Positions 55,069 through 63,626 are shown, numbered from the stretch's first letter. The stretch: 64,000 nt of DNA from Streptosporangium violaceochromogenes (GCF_014654615.1 NZ_BNBB01000005.1:1-64000); one strand, 5' to 3'. The notes: generated by a model from the letters alone, not told the origin. Made by a program: numbers and translations.

Positions 55069-55157
55069 ATGCGTCGCTCTGCATCGTGTTGCGTCATCTT
55101 GCGTCGTGACGCGTCGTGCGGTACGGTCTTTTTCAGAAGCGCGACGCAACACGACGC
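55069..55157. promoter_or_regulatory. Second operator cluster (TTGCGTCA motif)
   Basis: TTGCGTCA (55089-55096), TTGCGTCG (55099-55106), ATGCGTCG (55069-55076) and inverted CGACGCAA (55142-55149) share the motif found beside the repressor gene. It lies before the helicase operon. Confidence 0.7.
55099..55127 (+). promoter_or_regulatory. Replication-operon promoter, operator over -35
   Basis: TTGCGT (55099-55104), 17 bp, TACGGT (55122-55127): same geometry as the promoter at 49635, with the operator again covering the -35. Start near 55134, 53 bases before the ATG at 55187. Confidence 0.6.
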
Positions 55158-55186
55158 GCCCCCCGGATCCCAGGAGCCCAGCAACC

Positions 55187-55489
55187 ATGACCCCCACCCT
55201 CACCCGCCCGCGCCAGACCGTCGCCGAAATCCTCCACAGCGTCCCCACGGCCCGGATCATGACCGAGCTCACCGGCGCCTGCGAGTACGGCGTCCGCCTG
55301 ACCTGGCGGGACGAGGACGGCGACCTGGAGATCCGCACCTACTACGGCACCACCGAGCCGTGGACCCGGGAGCACGCCGAGACCCAGCTCGCGGTGGGCC
55401 GCCGCTACCAGGCCAGGCACGGCATCACCGGCGACGCGCACCTCGTGACCCGCTACCAGGGCACCCCCTGGCGCCACGCCATCGCCTAA
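55187..55489 (+). CDS. Small phage protein, unknown
   Basis: 100 aa, ATG with CAGGAG upstream. Sequence QTVAEILHSVPTARIMTELT, then YGVRLTWRDEDGDLEIRTYYG suggests a compact alpha-beta fold. First gene after the second regulated promoter. Not recognised. Confidence 0.6.
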   Translation: MTPTLTRPRQTVAEILHSVPTARIMTELTGACEYGVRLTWRDEDGDLEIRTYYGTTEPWTREHAETQLAVGRRYQARHGITGDAHLVTRYQGTPWRHAIA

Positions 55490-55591
55490 CCACCGACCGG
55501 CCACCTCCCCGGGGGGAACACGTGACCCCGCCCCCCGGGGGGGTTGGCCCCCTCTCCCTTCCCCAGCACCACCAGAGAGGAGCCAACCATC

Positions 55592-57463
55592 TTGTTCACC
55601 CAGCCCGGCGGTGTCACCTTCACCGCCCCGGCCACCCCCGCGCCCCCTGTGGCGCCGGTGTTCCAGCACCCGCCCACCCCCGAACAGGCCGCGATCATCA
55701 CCGCCGCCGCGTCCGGCCAGGACCTCGTCATCGAGGCCGGCGCCGGAACCGGCAAAACCTCGACGTTGAAGATGGTCGCCGCCTCCACCGGACGGCGCGG
55801 CCTGTACCTCGCCTATAACCGGGCCATCGCCGACGACGCCCGCGCCTCGTTCCCCGCGAACGTGCAGTGCGCCACCGCGCACTCCCTCGCGTACCGGCAG
55901 GTCGGCCACGCCTTCCAGCATCGGCTCAACGCGCCCCGAGTCCCCGCCCGCGACGTGGCCAGGATCCTCCAGATTCCGGCCGTGCTCGACCTCGGCAAGC
56001 ACGCCCTCACCGCGGTGAAGGTCGCCCGCGTCGTCATGGACAGCGTGGCCCGGTTCTGCCACTCCAACCACGACCGGCCCGAGTACAGCGACATCCCGCA
56101 GATCCCCGGCCTCGACGTCGAGACGGGCGCCATGTCCGAACTCCGCGCCCAGGTGCTGCCCATGGTCCACCAAGCGTGGGCCGACCTCACCTCCCCCGGC
56201 GGACGGCTCCGGTTCACCCACGACTGCTACCTCAAAATCTGGGCCCTCGGCCGACCGACCCTCCCGGCCGAGCTCGTCTTCCTCGACGAGGCCCAAGACG
56301 CCAACCCCGTCATCGCCGAGATCGTCGAGGCGCAGGCCGCCCAGCGAATCCTCGTCGGCGACCAGTCCCAAGCCATCTACGGGTGGCGTGGCGCAGTCGA
56401 CGCCATGGAAACCTTCCACGGGCATCGCTTCCAGCTCACCCAGAGCTTCAGGTTCGGCCAGCGGATCGCCGACGAAGCCAACGAACACCTGGAGCTCCTC
56501 AGCGCACCGCTCAGGCTCGTCGGCAACCCGAAGCTGGACTCCCGGATCGAGCGGATCCCCGCCCCGAGCGCGGTGCTGTGCCGCACCAACGCCGGAGCCC
56601 TCGGGCAGGCCATCGCAGCCCTCGGCGCCGGCCACAGGCCCGCGCTCGTCGGCGGAGGCGACGACATCCGCCGGTTGGCCGAAGCGTCCCGGGACCTGAA
56701 GGCCGGCCGCTCGACGTACCACCCGGAGCTCATGGCGTTCACCTCCTGGATAGAGGTGCAGGAGTACGCCGAGCACGACTCCGGCGGCGCCGACCTGAGA
56801 ACGTTCGTGAAGCTCGTCGACTCCCACGGCCCCGAGCGGATCCTCAAGGTGGTCGACCAGCTCGTCGACGAGTACAACGCTGACGTCGTCATCTCCACCG
56901 GCCACCGCGCGAAGGGCCGCGAATGGCCCACCGTGAGGTTGGCCGCGGACTTCCCCGAGCCGTACGACAAGGACGGGCAGCTCCAGCGGGCCGAGGTGAT
57001 GCTGGCGTACGTCGCGGTCACCCGCGCCCGCGAGGGCCTGGACTGCACGGCCCTCACCGGGACGACCGAGTCGACGCCATGGGGCCTGTCCGCCATCGTC
57101 GACACCTTGGCCGCGGCACTCCCCCGACAGACCGTCTCCGACGCGCTCGCGCAGGATCCGGAGCCCATCGGCACCGACCTTCCGGAGTCGATGGTCGGGT
57201 GGCTGAACCTCGCCCGAGAGGCCCGGGGGCACAAGACCCGCTGGGCGGAGATCGAGGCCCAGGCTGTCGAGAAGCTCAAGGACTTCCTGGGCGACCGGGA
57301 GGAGGCGACCGTCCACGGCCGCCCCGCGATCACCTGGAAGCCGTCCAAGCCCGGCACGCAGCTCAACGGGTCCGCGCTCAAGAAGGACCACCCCGACATC
57401 TACCAGGCGTACCTCGTCGAGAAGAAGGCCGCCCGCCCCTTCAAGATCGCGGACGAGTCGTGA
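55592..57463 (+). CDS. UvrD/REP-type superfamily 1 helicase with extra C-terminal domain
   Basis: 623 aa from a TTG with GAGAGGAG upstream. SF1 motifs: I GAGTGKTS (Lys55), II LVFLDEAQDANP (about 228-238), III GDQSQAIYGWRGA, IV-like SFRFGQRIADEAN and VI YVAVTRAREGL. The last 75 residues (ending TWKPSKPGTQLNGSALKKDH and RPFKIA) resemble the tail of YqaJ-type phage nucleases, not helicases. Probably unwinds DNA with the nuclease encoded next. Confidence 0.88.
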   Translation: MFTQPGGVTFTAPATPAPPVAPVFQHPPTPEQAAIITAAASGQDLVIEAGAGTGKTSTLKMVAASTGRRGLYLAYNRAIADDARASFPANVQCATAHSLAYRQVGHAFQHRLNAPRVPARDVARILQIPAVLDLGKHALTAVKVARVVMDSVARFCHSNHDRPEYSDIPQIPGLDVETGAMSELRAQVLPMVHQAWADLTSPGGRLRFTHDCYLKIWALGRPTLPAELVFLDEAQDANPVIAEIVEAQAAQRILVGDQSQAIYGWRGAVDAMETFHGHRFQLTQSFRFGQRIADEANEHLELLSAPLRLVGNPKLDSRIERIPAPSAVLCRTNAGALGQAIAALGAGHRPALVGGGDDIRRLAEASRDLKAGRSTYHPELMAFTSWIEVQEYAEHDSGGADLRTFVKLVDSHGPERILKVVDQLVDEYNADVVISTGHRAKGREWPTVRLAADFPEPYDKDGQLQRAEVMLAYVAVTRAREGLDCTALTGTTESTPWGLSAIVDTLAAALPRQTVSDALAQDPEPIGTDLPESMVGWLNLAREARGHKTRWAEIEAQAVEKLKDFLGDREEATVHGRPAITWKPSKPGTQLNGSALKKDHPDIYQAYLVEKKAARPFKIADES

Positions 57464-58245
57464 TGGCGCTCTTCTCCCAGCCGGACGCGGGATGGGCCGC
57501 CACCCCGCTCTCCGGGCTCGCCGCCACCATCGCCACGTCCGTGGTGCAGACCGTCCGCGACGCCGGAGCCAACGCTCCCCGCTCCCAGCAGCGCGTCATC
57601 GGCCCCTCCGAGATCGGCATGCCCTGCACCCGCCGCATGGCGTACAAGCTCCTCGACCACCCCGAAACCAACACGTCCGGCGACCCGTGGGCGTCCATCA
57701 TCGGCACCGCGGTCCACGCCTGGATGGAAGAGACGTACGCCGCTGAAAACGCGCGGCTCGGCCGGGAACGGTACGTCATCGAACGGCGGCTGCACATCCG
57801 CGGCAACATCTACGGCTCCGCGGACCTGTACGACCGCGACCTCCGCGTCAACAACGACTGGAAGGTCGTCGGCGCCGACCGGCTCAAGAACTACCGCAAG
57901 GACGGGCCGGGCCCCCAGTACCGGATCCAGGCGCACCTCTACGGGCTCGGCCAGGAAAACGCCGGCGAAACCCCCGAACACGTCGCCATCACGTTCCTTC
58001 CCCGCGGCGGACGGATCGACGGCCTCCACGTGTGGACCGAGCCGTACGACCGCGCCGTAGCCCTCGGCGCGCTGGAGCGGCTCGACAACGTCCTGACCGC
58101 GTTGGACGCGCTCAACCCCGCCGGCAACCCCCAGGCGTGGGCCATGTTCCCGGCCACTGAGGCGTACTGCACGTTCTGCGCCTACTTCCAGCCCGGGTCC
58201 ACAGACCTGAGCGTCGGATGCCCCGGCGCTCACCCCACCAAGTAA
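57463..58245 (+). CDS. Cas4/RecB-like PD-(D/E)XK nuclease
   Basis: 260 aa. Nuclease motifs GTAVHAWMEE, GSADLYD and NNDWKVVG (D132, K134). Cys55 (MPCTRR) plus Cys236, Cys239 and Cys253 near the C-terminus form the four-cysteine iron-sulphur pattern of Cas4/AddB. Probably a 5'-3' exonuclease for phage recombination. ATG overlaps the helicase stop (TGATG); no CRISPR array or other cas gene is nearby. Confidence 0.85.
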   Translation: MALFSQPDAGWAATPLSGLAATIATSVVQTVRDAGANAPRSQQRVIGPSEIGMPCTRRMAYKLLDHPETNTSGDPWASIIGTAVHAWMEETYAAENARLGRERYVIERRLHIRGNIYGSADLYDRDLRVNNDWKVVGADRLKNYRKDGPGPQYRIQAHLYGLGQENAGETPEHVAITFLPRGGRIDGLHVWTEPYDRAVALGALERLDNVLTALDALNPAGNPQAWAMFPATEAYCTFCAYFQPGSTDLSVGCPGAHPTK

Positions 58246-58265
58246 CGATCAAGAAAAGGATCACC

Positions 58266-58901
58266 ATGTTCAACTTCAGCCAGCCCGCCGCCGGATCCGA
58301 CTTCCGGGCCAAGGACCACGTCGGCCACCTCCTCCTCATCTACGTCCGCGAACTCCGCACCGGCATCGTCACCCAGTTCGGCACGTCCGACGCCATCTCC
58401 TGCGACGTCGTCGTCCTCACCGACCCCAACGGCCCCCGCTGCGAGCCCGGCGTCCTCCTCTTCCAGAAGCCCCTCATCGGCTCCCTGACCGGCAGCATCG
58501 GCCGGGACCCCGTCCTCGCCCGCCTCGGCCAGGGCACCGCCAAGCCCGGCCAGTCCGCGCCCTACATCCTCAACCCGTTCAACGAGCAGGACGCTGCGTT
58601 CGCCACCCAGTACCTCACCAGCGTCGGCGGCAACCCCTTCCCCGCGGCCCCCGCCTTCGCCGCCCCGGCCCCGGCGCCCATGCCGGCCCCGAACGTCCCC
58701 CTCCCCCAGACCGCTCCCGTGGCCGCCCCGATGGCTCCGCCCACCCCGGCCCCCGCCCCGGTCCCGGCCGCCCCCGCCCCCCAGGCCGCGCCGGTCACCC
58801 TCCCCACCGGGCAGACCGTGTCCGCCGAACACGCCGCCGCCATGCAGGCGCTCGGCATGACCACCATGCCCGCCCCCGCACCCGCCGGACCCCACCTGTA
58901 G
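58266..58901 (+). CDS. Putative phage DNA-binding protein with Pro/Ala tail
   Basis: 211 aa. Residues 1-120 look like a globular domain (DHVGHLLLIYVRELRTGIV, AISCDVVVLTD), the rest is a Pro/Ala-rich flexible tail. Position after helicase and Cas4-like genes and the globular-plus-tail design resemble a single-stranded-DNA-binding protein, but I see no OB-fold signature. Assignment is tentative. Confidence 0.55.
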   Translation: MFNFSQPAAGSDFRAKDHVGHLLLIYVRELRTGIVTQFGTSDAISCDVVVLTDPNGPRCEPGVLLFQKPLIGSLTGSIGRDPVLARLGQGTAKPGQSAPYILNPFNEQDAAFATQYLTSVGGNPFPAAPAFAAPAPAPMPAPNVPLPQTAPVAAPMAPPTPAPAPVPAAPAPQAAPVTLPTGQTVSAEHAAAMQALGMTTMPAPAPAGPHL

Positions 58902-58913
58902 ACCCCCCGAACC

Positions 58914-58989
58914 GGCCCCGCCGCTGAAAGGGGAAGCAGCGGCGGGGCCTCTCCACCGCCCCCGAGACGTGCGCGAGCGTCTCGGGGGC
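58914..58989 (+). terminator. Tandem hairpins between nuclease operon and primase gene
   Basis: Stem 1: 13 bp (58914-58926 with 58937-58949). Stem 2: 12 bp (58958-58969 with 58978-58989). Two consecutive strong GC stems imply termination or attenuation before the primase-helicase, 43 bp downstream. Confidence 0.65.
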
Positions 58990-59032
58990 TTCCCCCTATC
59001 CCCACCCACCATGCACGTCTGAGGGGAACGAC

Positions 59033-61669
59033 TTGAACCAGCTCCAGCAGGCCGCCCACCAGCTCCACCACGCGGGCCTGTGCGTCATCCCCGCCGCTAC
59101 CACCGGCACCAAACAGCCATGGCCCGACGGCCCCTCCTGGAAGCACTACCAGGCCACCCGGCCCCACCTGGAGCAGCTCGACGCATGGTTCAACAACGAC
59201 CGATATGACGGCCTCGGCGTCGTCACCGGAGCCATCAGCGGCAACCTGGAGATGCTGGAGTTCGAGGGACGCGCCGTCACCGAAGGCATCGCCCGCGCCG
59301 TCACCGAACTCGCCGAAGCGTCCGGGCTCGGCGACCTCTGGCGCGAGGTGACCGGCGGCTACATGGAAACCACTCCGTCTGGCGGAGTCCACCTCCTTTA
59401 CAAAGTAGATCAAGGAGTGGTTGCCGGGAACACGAAACTCGCCTCCCGCCCCTCCACCCCCGAGGAACTCGCCGCCTGGAAAACCGGCCAGCAGGCGGAC
59501 ATCGACGCCGAACCCGACCCCGAGCGCCGGGCGAAGCGTCAGGAAAGCCTCGACAAGGTGACCCGGGGCGAACAGGTCCCCCAAGTCCTCATCGAGACCC
59601 GCGGCGAGCGAGGATTCGTCGTCGTCGCCCCCTCCGGCGGCCGCACTCACGGCGACATCCCCGGCGGCGCCTGGACCCTCCTCGCCGGCGGCCCCGACAC
59701 GATCCCCACCATCACCCCCGGCGAACGCGACGCCCTCCACCACCTCGCAGCCGCGCTCGACCGCATGCCCCACCCCGGCGAACACCCCCCCGCGGCCGCG
59801 CCGTCGAGCCCCCTGTTCACCCAGCCCACCCGCGTCGACGACAACGGCAGCATCTCCCCCGGCGACGACTACAACACCCGCACCTCGTGGGACGACATCC
59901 TCACCCCACGCGGCTGGACCCGCCTCTACACCGACAGCCAGGGCGTCACCTACTGGCGGCGCCCCGGCAAAACCCGCGGCATCTCCGCAACGACTGGCCG
60001 CGACGGCATGGACAACCTCTACGTCTTCACCACGAGCACGGAGTTCGACGCCGAGAAGCCATACTCGAAGTTCGGTGCTCACACCCTCCTCACCGAGGGC
60101 TCCACCACCCCCGCCGCACTCTCCGCCGCCGCGACCAAACTCCAAGCCGCCGGGTACGGCCACCGGGTCGAGCCCACCGTCCCAGCACCCGCAGTCCAGG
60201 CCCCGGCCGTCGTCGGCACCCTCGCCACCATCACCCAGCTCCACCCCGACGGCCCACCCCCGCTCCGCGTCGTCGACGAACGCACCTACGCCCAATCCGA
60301 CGACGGCAACGCCCTCCAGCTCGTCGACCGGTTCGGCGACGTCCTCCGCTACGTCCCCGAACGCGGCCGGTGGCTCGCCTGGACCGGGGTCGTGTGGGAG
60401 TGGCAGCCCGCCGGCGGCGGCCTCGTCCGCGAGTACGGCAAGAGGGTCGCGCGCGGCCTGGAGGAGGGAGACAAGGCCGCCGTCCGGCACAAGCGCCACG
60501 CCCTGTCCTCCGCAGGCACCTCCGCGATGCTCGCCCAAGCCCAAACCGACACGAGAATCGTCGTGGCGTTCGACGACCTCGACGCCCAGCCGTGGGAGCT
60601 CAACACCCCGGCCGGGATCGTCGACCTCCGCACGGGCCTCCTCGGTCCCTCCGACGCCTCCAAGCTCCACACCAAGGTCACCACCTGCTCACCCGACTTC
60701 CAGGCCGACCCGGCACGCTGGCAGGAGTTCCTCACCGACACCTTCGGCGACGACCACGAACTGATCGCCTACCTCCAACGCCTCATCGGCTACAGCGCCA
60801 CCGGATCCGTCGCCAAGCACGTCCTCCCCTTCGCCGTCGGCTCCGGAGGAAACGGCAAAGGCGTTTTCCTGGAAAGCATGGTCGCCGTTCTCGGCGATTA
60901 CGCAACCACCGCACCGAGCGGTTTCCTGATGGCCAAAGCATCCATTCAGCATGAGACTGAAATTGCGCGGTTGGCCGGTATGAGAATGGTCGTCTGTAGC
61001 GAAGTTTCGGACGATGACAGGTTTGATGAGGTGAAAGTCAAGCAGCTCACGGGCGGCGACACTTTGACCGCGAGATTTATGCGTCAGGACCATTTCACTT
61101 TCAAGCCGTCGCACCATTTGTGGCTCATGGGCAACCACCAGCCGAGCGTCCGGGCAGGCGGCAGGGCCTTCTGGCGGCGCCTGCGGTTGATCCCGTTCCT
61201 CCACGAGGTCGAGCCGGAGAAGGTGGTCGACGACCTCCAGGGCATCCTCGCAGGCGAGCACGGCCCCGCACTGCTGGCCTGGATCGTCGCAGGGGCCGCG
61301 GCCTACCACCAAGGGGGCCTGGACGAGCCCGAGAGCGTCAAGGCCGCCACAGGGGGCTACGAGGCCGACCAGGACACCGTCAGCCGCTTCGTCGCCGAGA
61401 GCTGCCACCTCGTGGCCGGTGACGGCGGCCAGCACATCCAGATCAAGAAATCCGCCCTCCGGGAAGCCTACGAACGGTGGTGCTTCGTCGAGGGCGAAAC
61501 CCCCGTCTCGTCGAAGCGGCTCACGCAGGAGCTCGCCCGGCGCCACCAGGTCGGCGAAAGCCGCACCGGAACCAGCCGCTTCTACACCGGCATCACACTC
61601 CTGGCGGCCGAGAGCGAGGAGCCGGAGCGTCCCGGCTCCGGCGACAAGATCGGAGGCCCCGGATGGTGA
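59033..61669 (+). CDS. Primase-polymerase / P4-type helicase fusion
   Basis: 878 aa from a TTG with GAGGGGAA upstream. N-terminal prim-pol domain: YDGLGVVTGAISGNLEMLEFEG and TPSGGVHLLYK (H120). The usual DxD metal pair reads E76-F-E78. The C-terminal half is a D5/P4-type SF3 helicase: Walker A GSGGNGKGVF (Lys609), MRMVVCSEVSDDDRFDE (Walker B), KQLTGGDTLTARFM and HLWLMGNHQPSV. Codon use and GC drop around 60930-61110 inside the helicase core. It would prime and unwind the element's replication. Confidence 0.9.
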   Translation: MNQLQQAAHQLHHAGLCVIPAATTGTKQPWPDGPSWKHYQATRPHLEQLDAWFNNDRYDGLGVVTGAISGNLEMLEFEGRAVTEGIARAVTELAEASGLGDLWREVTGGYMETTPSGGVHLLYKVDQGVVAGNTKLASRPSTPEELAAWKTGQQADIDAEPDPERRAKRQESLDKVTRGEQVPQVLIETRGERGFVVVAPSGGRTHGDIPGGAWTLLAGGPDTIPTITPGERDALHHLAAALDRMPHPGEHPPAAAPSSPLFTQPTRVDDNGSISPGDDYNTRTSWDDILTPRGWTRLYTDSQGVTYWRRPGKTRGISATTGRDGMDNLYVFTTSTEFDAEKPYSKFGAHTLLTEGSTTPAALSAAATKLQAAGYGHRVEPTVPAPAVQAPAVVGTLATITQLHPDGPPPLRVVDERTYAQSDDGNALQLVDRFGDVLRYVPERGRWLAWTGVVWEWQPAGGGLVREYGKRVARGLEEGDKAAVRHKRHALSSAGTSAMLAQAQTDTRIVVAFDDLDAQPWELNTPAGIVDLRTGLLGPSDASKLHTKVTTCSPDFQADPARWQEFLTDTFGDDHELIAYLQRLIGYSATGSVAKHVLPFAVGSGGNGKGVFLESMVAVLGDYATTAPSGFLMAKASIQHETEIARLAGMRMVVCSEVSDDDRFDEVKVKQLTGGDTLTARFMRQDHFTFKPSHHLWLMGNHQPSVRAGGRAFWRRLRLIPFLHEVEPEKVVDDLQGILAGEHGPALLAWIVAGAAAYHQGGLDEPESVKAATGGYEADQDTVSRFVAESCHLVAGDGGQHIQIKKSALREAYERWCFVEGETPVSSKRLTQELARRHQVGESRTGTSRFYTGITLLAAESEEPERPGSGDKIGGPGW

Positions 61670-62005
61670 CCCGCCCGGCCAGGATCCTCCGGATGACGGG
61701 TCATGACGGATCCGTCATCACGAAAATCTGTGCCCTGAGCTGGGAAAACACAGCCTTATCGATCTTGGGCTGACGGATGACACGTTTCGCTGTATTCCCC
61801 GCCATATAAACACTCTCTCACGTAACGCGCGCGCCCGCGCACGCTACGTAACGAATTTTTATATGGCGGGGAATACAGCGAAACCCGTCACCTGTCACAC
61901 CCCCACCGGCGAACCCTAAATAACCGCAGGTCAGCCCGCCTTTTCGCCCCATGACGGATCCGTCACCAACCCGTCATCACACCCCAGCACCCCGAGGAGC
62001 CCCCC
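61670..62005. other. Candidate replication origin region
   Basis: Non-coding block directly after the primase-helicase gene. TGACGGATCCGTCA palindromes at 61704-61717 and 61952-61965, plus further TGACGG/CCGTCA copies at about 61693, 61772, 61886 and 61971, flank a large dyad. Local GC is lower than in neighbouring genes. Iterons plus a long dyad beside the replication gene are the usual shape of a plasmid or phage origin. Confidence 0.55.
61784..61884. repeat. 101-bp nested dyad with perfect 27-bp arms
   Basis: Arms 61784-61810 and 61858-61884 are exact reverse complements, beginning GTTTCGCTGTATTCCCC. Inside the 47-bp spacer ACGTA (61820-61824) pairs with TACGT (61845-61849) around the same centre (about 61834), and ACGTAACG occurs twice as a direct repeat. 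Confidence 0.85.
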
Positions 62006-62188
62006 TTGAGCAGCCGCTACGAACTCCACACCCGAATCGCCGCCCTCCAGGCAGTCCTCGCCAAGGCCGAGCGTCAGCTCCCCCTCAACCAGCCCATCCG
62101 CTCGACCCACCTCTACGAGGAGGCCATCAAGACCCTCGACGAAATGACCGCCCAATTCCGCGCCACCATCGACCAGGCCCGCCCGTGA
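62006..62188 (+). CDS. 60-aa helical protein
   Basis: TTG start with GAGGAG upstream. Entirely helical, sequence SSRYELHTRIAALQAVLAKA then THLYEEAIKTLDEMTAQF. First of a set of small genes after the origin-like region. Unknown. Confidence 0.55.
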   Translation: MSSRYELHTRIAALQAVLAKAERQLPLNQPIRSTHLYEEAIKTLDEMTAQFRATIDQARP

Positions 62189-62535
62189 TCTCCACCCCCG
62201 CCGTCCTCGACACCTGCCCCCGCTGCGGCACTCCCCTCCTCGTCGGCTACTCCGAGGGCCTCCTCATCCGAGCCACCGCCACCCCCGTGGACCCCCACGG
62301 CGAACTCGACGCCCTCACCGCCGGCCGCATGACCTACGACGTCCAGCCCCTCGGCCTCCCACGCAAGCCGTACCTCATGCACCGGCACGCCTGGAGAATC
62401 CAGGCCGCCCGGAAATGGAACGTCGTCGCCACCCACAAATGCCCACCCGAAGCACAGGCCCCGTATTTCAGGCCCGACCCCGTACCAATCGCCATTCCCT
62501 ACGGGTCACCGATCCCCGAAAATCCGCCGTTCTAA
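62185..62535 (+). CDS. Zinc-ribbon-type small protein
   Basis: 116 aa from an overlapping GTG. CPRCGTPLLVGYSEGLLIRA near the start and HKCPPEAQAPYF near the end could form a four-ligand zinc site. Similar proteins are common in actinophages; function unknown. Confidence 0.6.
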   Translation: MISTPAVLDTCPRCGTPLLVGYSEGLLIRATATPVDPHGELDALTAGRMTYDVQPLGLPRKPYLMHRHAWRIQAARKWNVVATHKCPPEAQAPYFRPDPVPIAIPYGSPIPENPPF

Positions 62536-62551
62536 ATTCCGTGGAGACTCG

Positions 62552-62737
62552 ATGACCACCCCCGACATCCCGCCCACCGACCCCTGCCGCCTCTGCGCCG
62601 AAAAAGGACGCCGCCTCAACGGCCAACCCATCATCGTCAAACGGTGGACCCCCGGCGCCGTCGGCACCGTCCAGGTGTGCGCCGTATGCGACGTCAACCC
62701 CGTCACCGGCCCCCTCTCCCCCTGGAGCGCCCTGTGA
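62552..62737 (+). CDS. 61-aa double-CxxC protein
   Basis: CRLCAEKGRRLNG and VCAVCDVNP give two CxxC pairs 28 residues apart, a minimal zinc ribbon. GTGGAG lies 9-14 bases before the ATG; the stop overlaps the next GTG. Confidence 0.6.
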   Translation: MTTPDIPPTDPCRLCAEKGRRLNGQPIIVKRWTPGAVGTVQVCAVCDVNPVTGPLSPWSAL

Positions 62738-63432
62738 GCGACCTCGCCGAAGTCCGCGCCGACCTCGAATGGGTCATGGCCTACTGGCCCGACCTGGTTG
62801 ACGCCCGCCTCCCGATGGCCACGAAACGCCCCTGGCGGCAAACCGAACTCACCCTTGAGGCGCGTGCCGAACAGGACGCCCAGGCCCGCCTGGAGCGCAT
62901 CGACCGCACCGCCCTCTCACTGGGCGAGTCGCCAGCCCCCGTCGACGTGGTCATCCTGTCCGCCGTGCTCGACCTCCTCGTCCGCGCCGACGACCTCGCC
63001 GCCGCAGTCGCCGAGCACGCCGGGCTGCCCGTGCTCCCGGCACCCCGCCCCGGTGAGCTCGACGCGTGGCCGTACCTCGCCTACGCCGCGGCACACCTGG
63101 ATGAGGACCTCGCCGAGTGGGCGGCCCCGATCGCCCGCCGCATGTACGAGCAGACCGCCTCAGCACTCGCCATGATCCACGACGGCCAAACCCTGGACGT
63201 CGTATGCCCCTGGTGCTCCACGACGGCTGTGTGGCGCGTACAGGAGCTCCCAGGCGGCATCGTCGCCATCGTCTGCCACGGGGAGTGCGAGCCCCCGCTA
63301 AACGAAGTGGGGACGTGGTGGGGCGGACGCCCCGTCTGGCCGATCACGGACTGGGAACGCCTCGCCCACCACGTCCAAGCCGCCGAGAAGCGTTCACGCG
63401 AGACCGTAGCCCGAGGGAAGATGGCATCATGA
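62734..63432 (+). CDS. Phage protein with C-terminal zinc ribbon
   Basis: 232 aa. Helical N-terminus (LAEVRADLEWVMAYWPDLVD) and a C-terminal CPWCSTTAVWRVQELPGG ... CHGEC motif. Resembles actinophage proteins of unknown role that precede terminase genes. GTG and stop overlap both neighbours. Confidence 0.65.
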   Translation: MSDLAEVRADLEWVMAYWPDLVDARLPMATKRPWRQTELTLEARAEQDAQARLERIDRTALSLGESPAPVDVVILSAVLDLLVRADDLAAAVAEHAGLPVLPAPRPGELDAWPYLAYAAAHLDEDLAEWAAPIARRMYEQTASALAMIHDGQTLDVVCPWCSTTAVWRVQELPGGIVAIVCHGECEPPLNEVGTWWGGRPVWPITDWERLAHHVQAAEKRSRETVARGKMAS

Positions 63433-63626
63433 GCGACGATTCCACCGTCGAGCGCTGCGAATTCTGTTTCGAGGAAGGAGTCTGGGCCTTCCCGGGCGGC
63501 GCTTCGATCCCAGGAAACATCTACACGCCCCCCCGCAGTCACACGGTCGAGACACTCGACGAGGCCAGAACCATCAAGATTGACAGCTGCCCGCACAATA
63601 ACCGCAGGCGTCCCGACCTGGCTTGA
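63429..63626 (+). CDS. 65-aa Cys-rich protein
   Basis: CEFCFEEGVWAFPGG and a terminal DSCPHNN suggest metal binding. ATG overlaps the previous stop. Last gene before the promoter-terminator element at 63623. Confidence 0.55.
   Translation: MSDDSTVERCEFCFEEGVWAFPGGASIPGNIYTPPRSHTVETLDEARTIKIDSCPHNNRRRPDLA

Noticed and set aside
55133-57391. 752-codon open frame on the minus strand
   Set aside because: Antisense shadow of the helicase gene: low-complexity Gly/Ala/Val/Arg product without motifs, while the plus strand has full SF1 helicase motifs.
57463-58245. Cas4-like gene as evidence of a CRISPR-Cas system
   Set aside because: No CRISPR array and no cas1, cas2 or effector in the window; stand-alone Cas4-like exonucleases are common in actinophages.
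58562-60670. 702-codon open frame on the minus strand
   Set aside because: Antisense to the primase-helicase; glycine-rich, no domains, created by GC-rich third positions.
61784-61884. Long inverted repeat as a miniature transposable element
   Set aside because: No target-site duplication flanks it, and the surrounding iterons and location after the primase fit an origin better.
61784-61884. Long inverted repeat as a protelomerase telomere site
   Set aside because: The centre is not fully palindromic and no protelomerase-like gene is visible.
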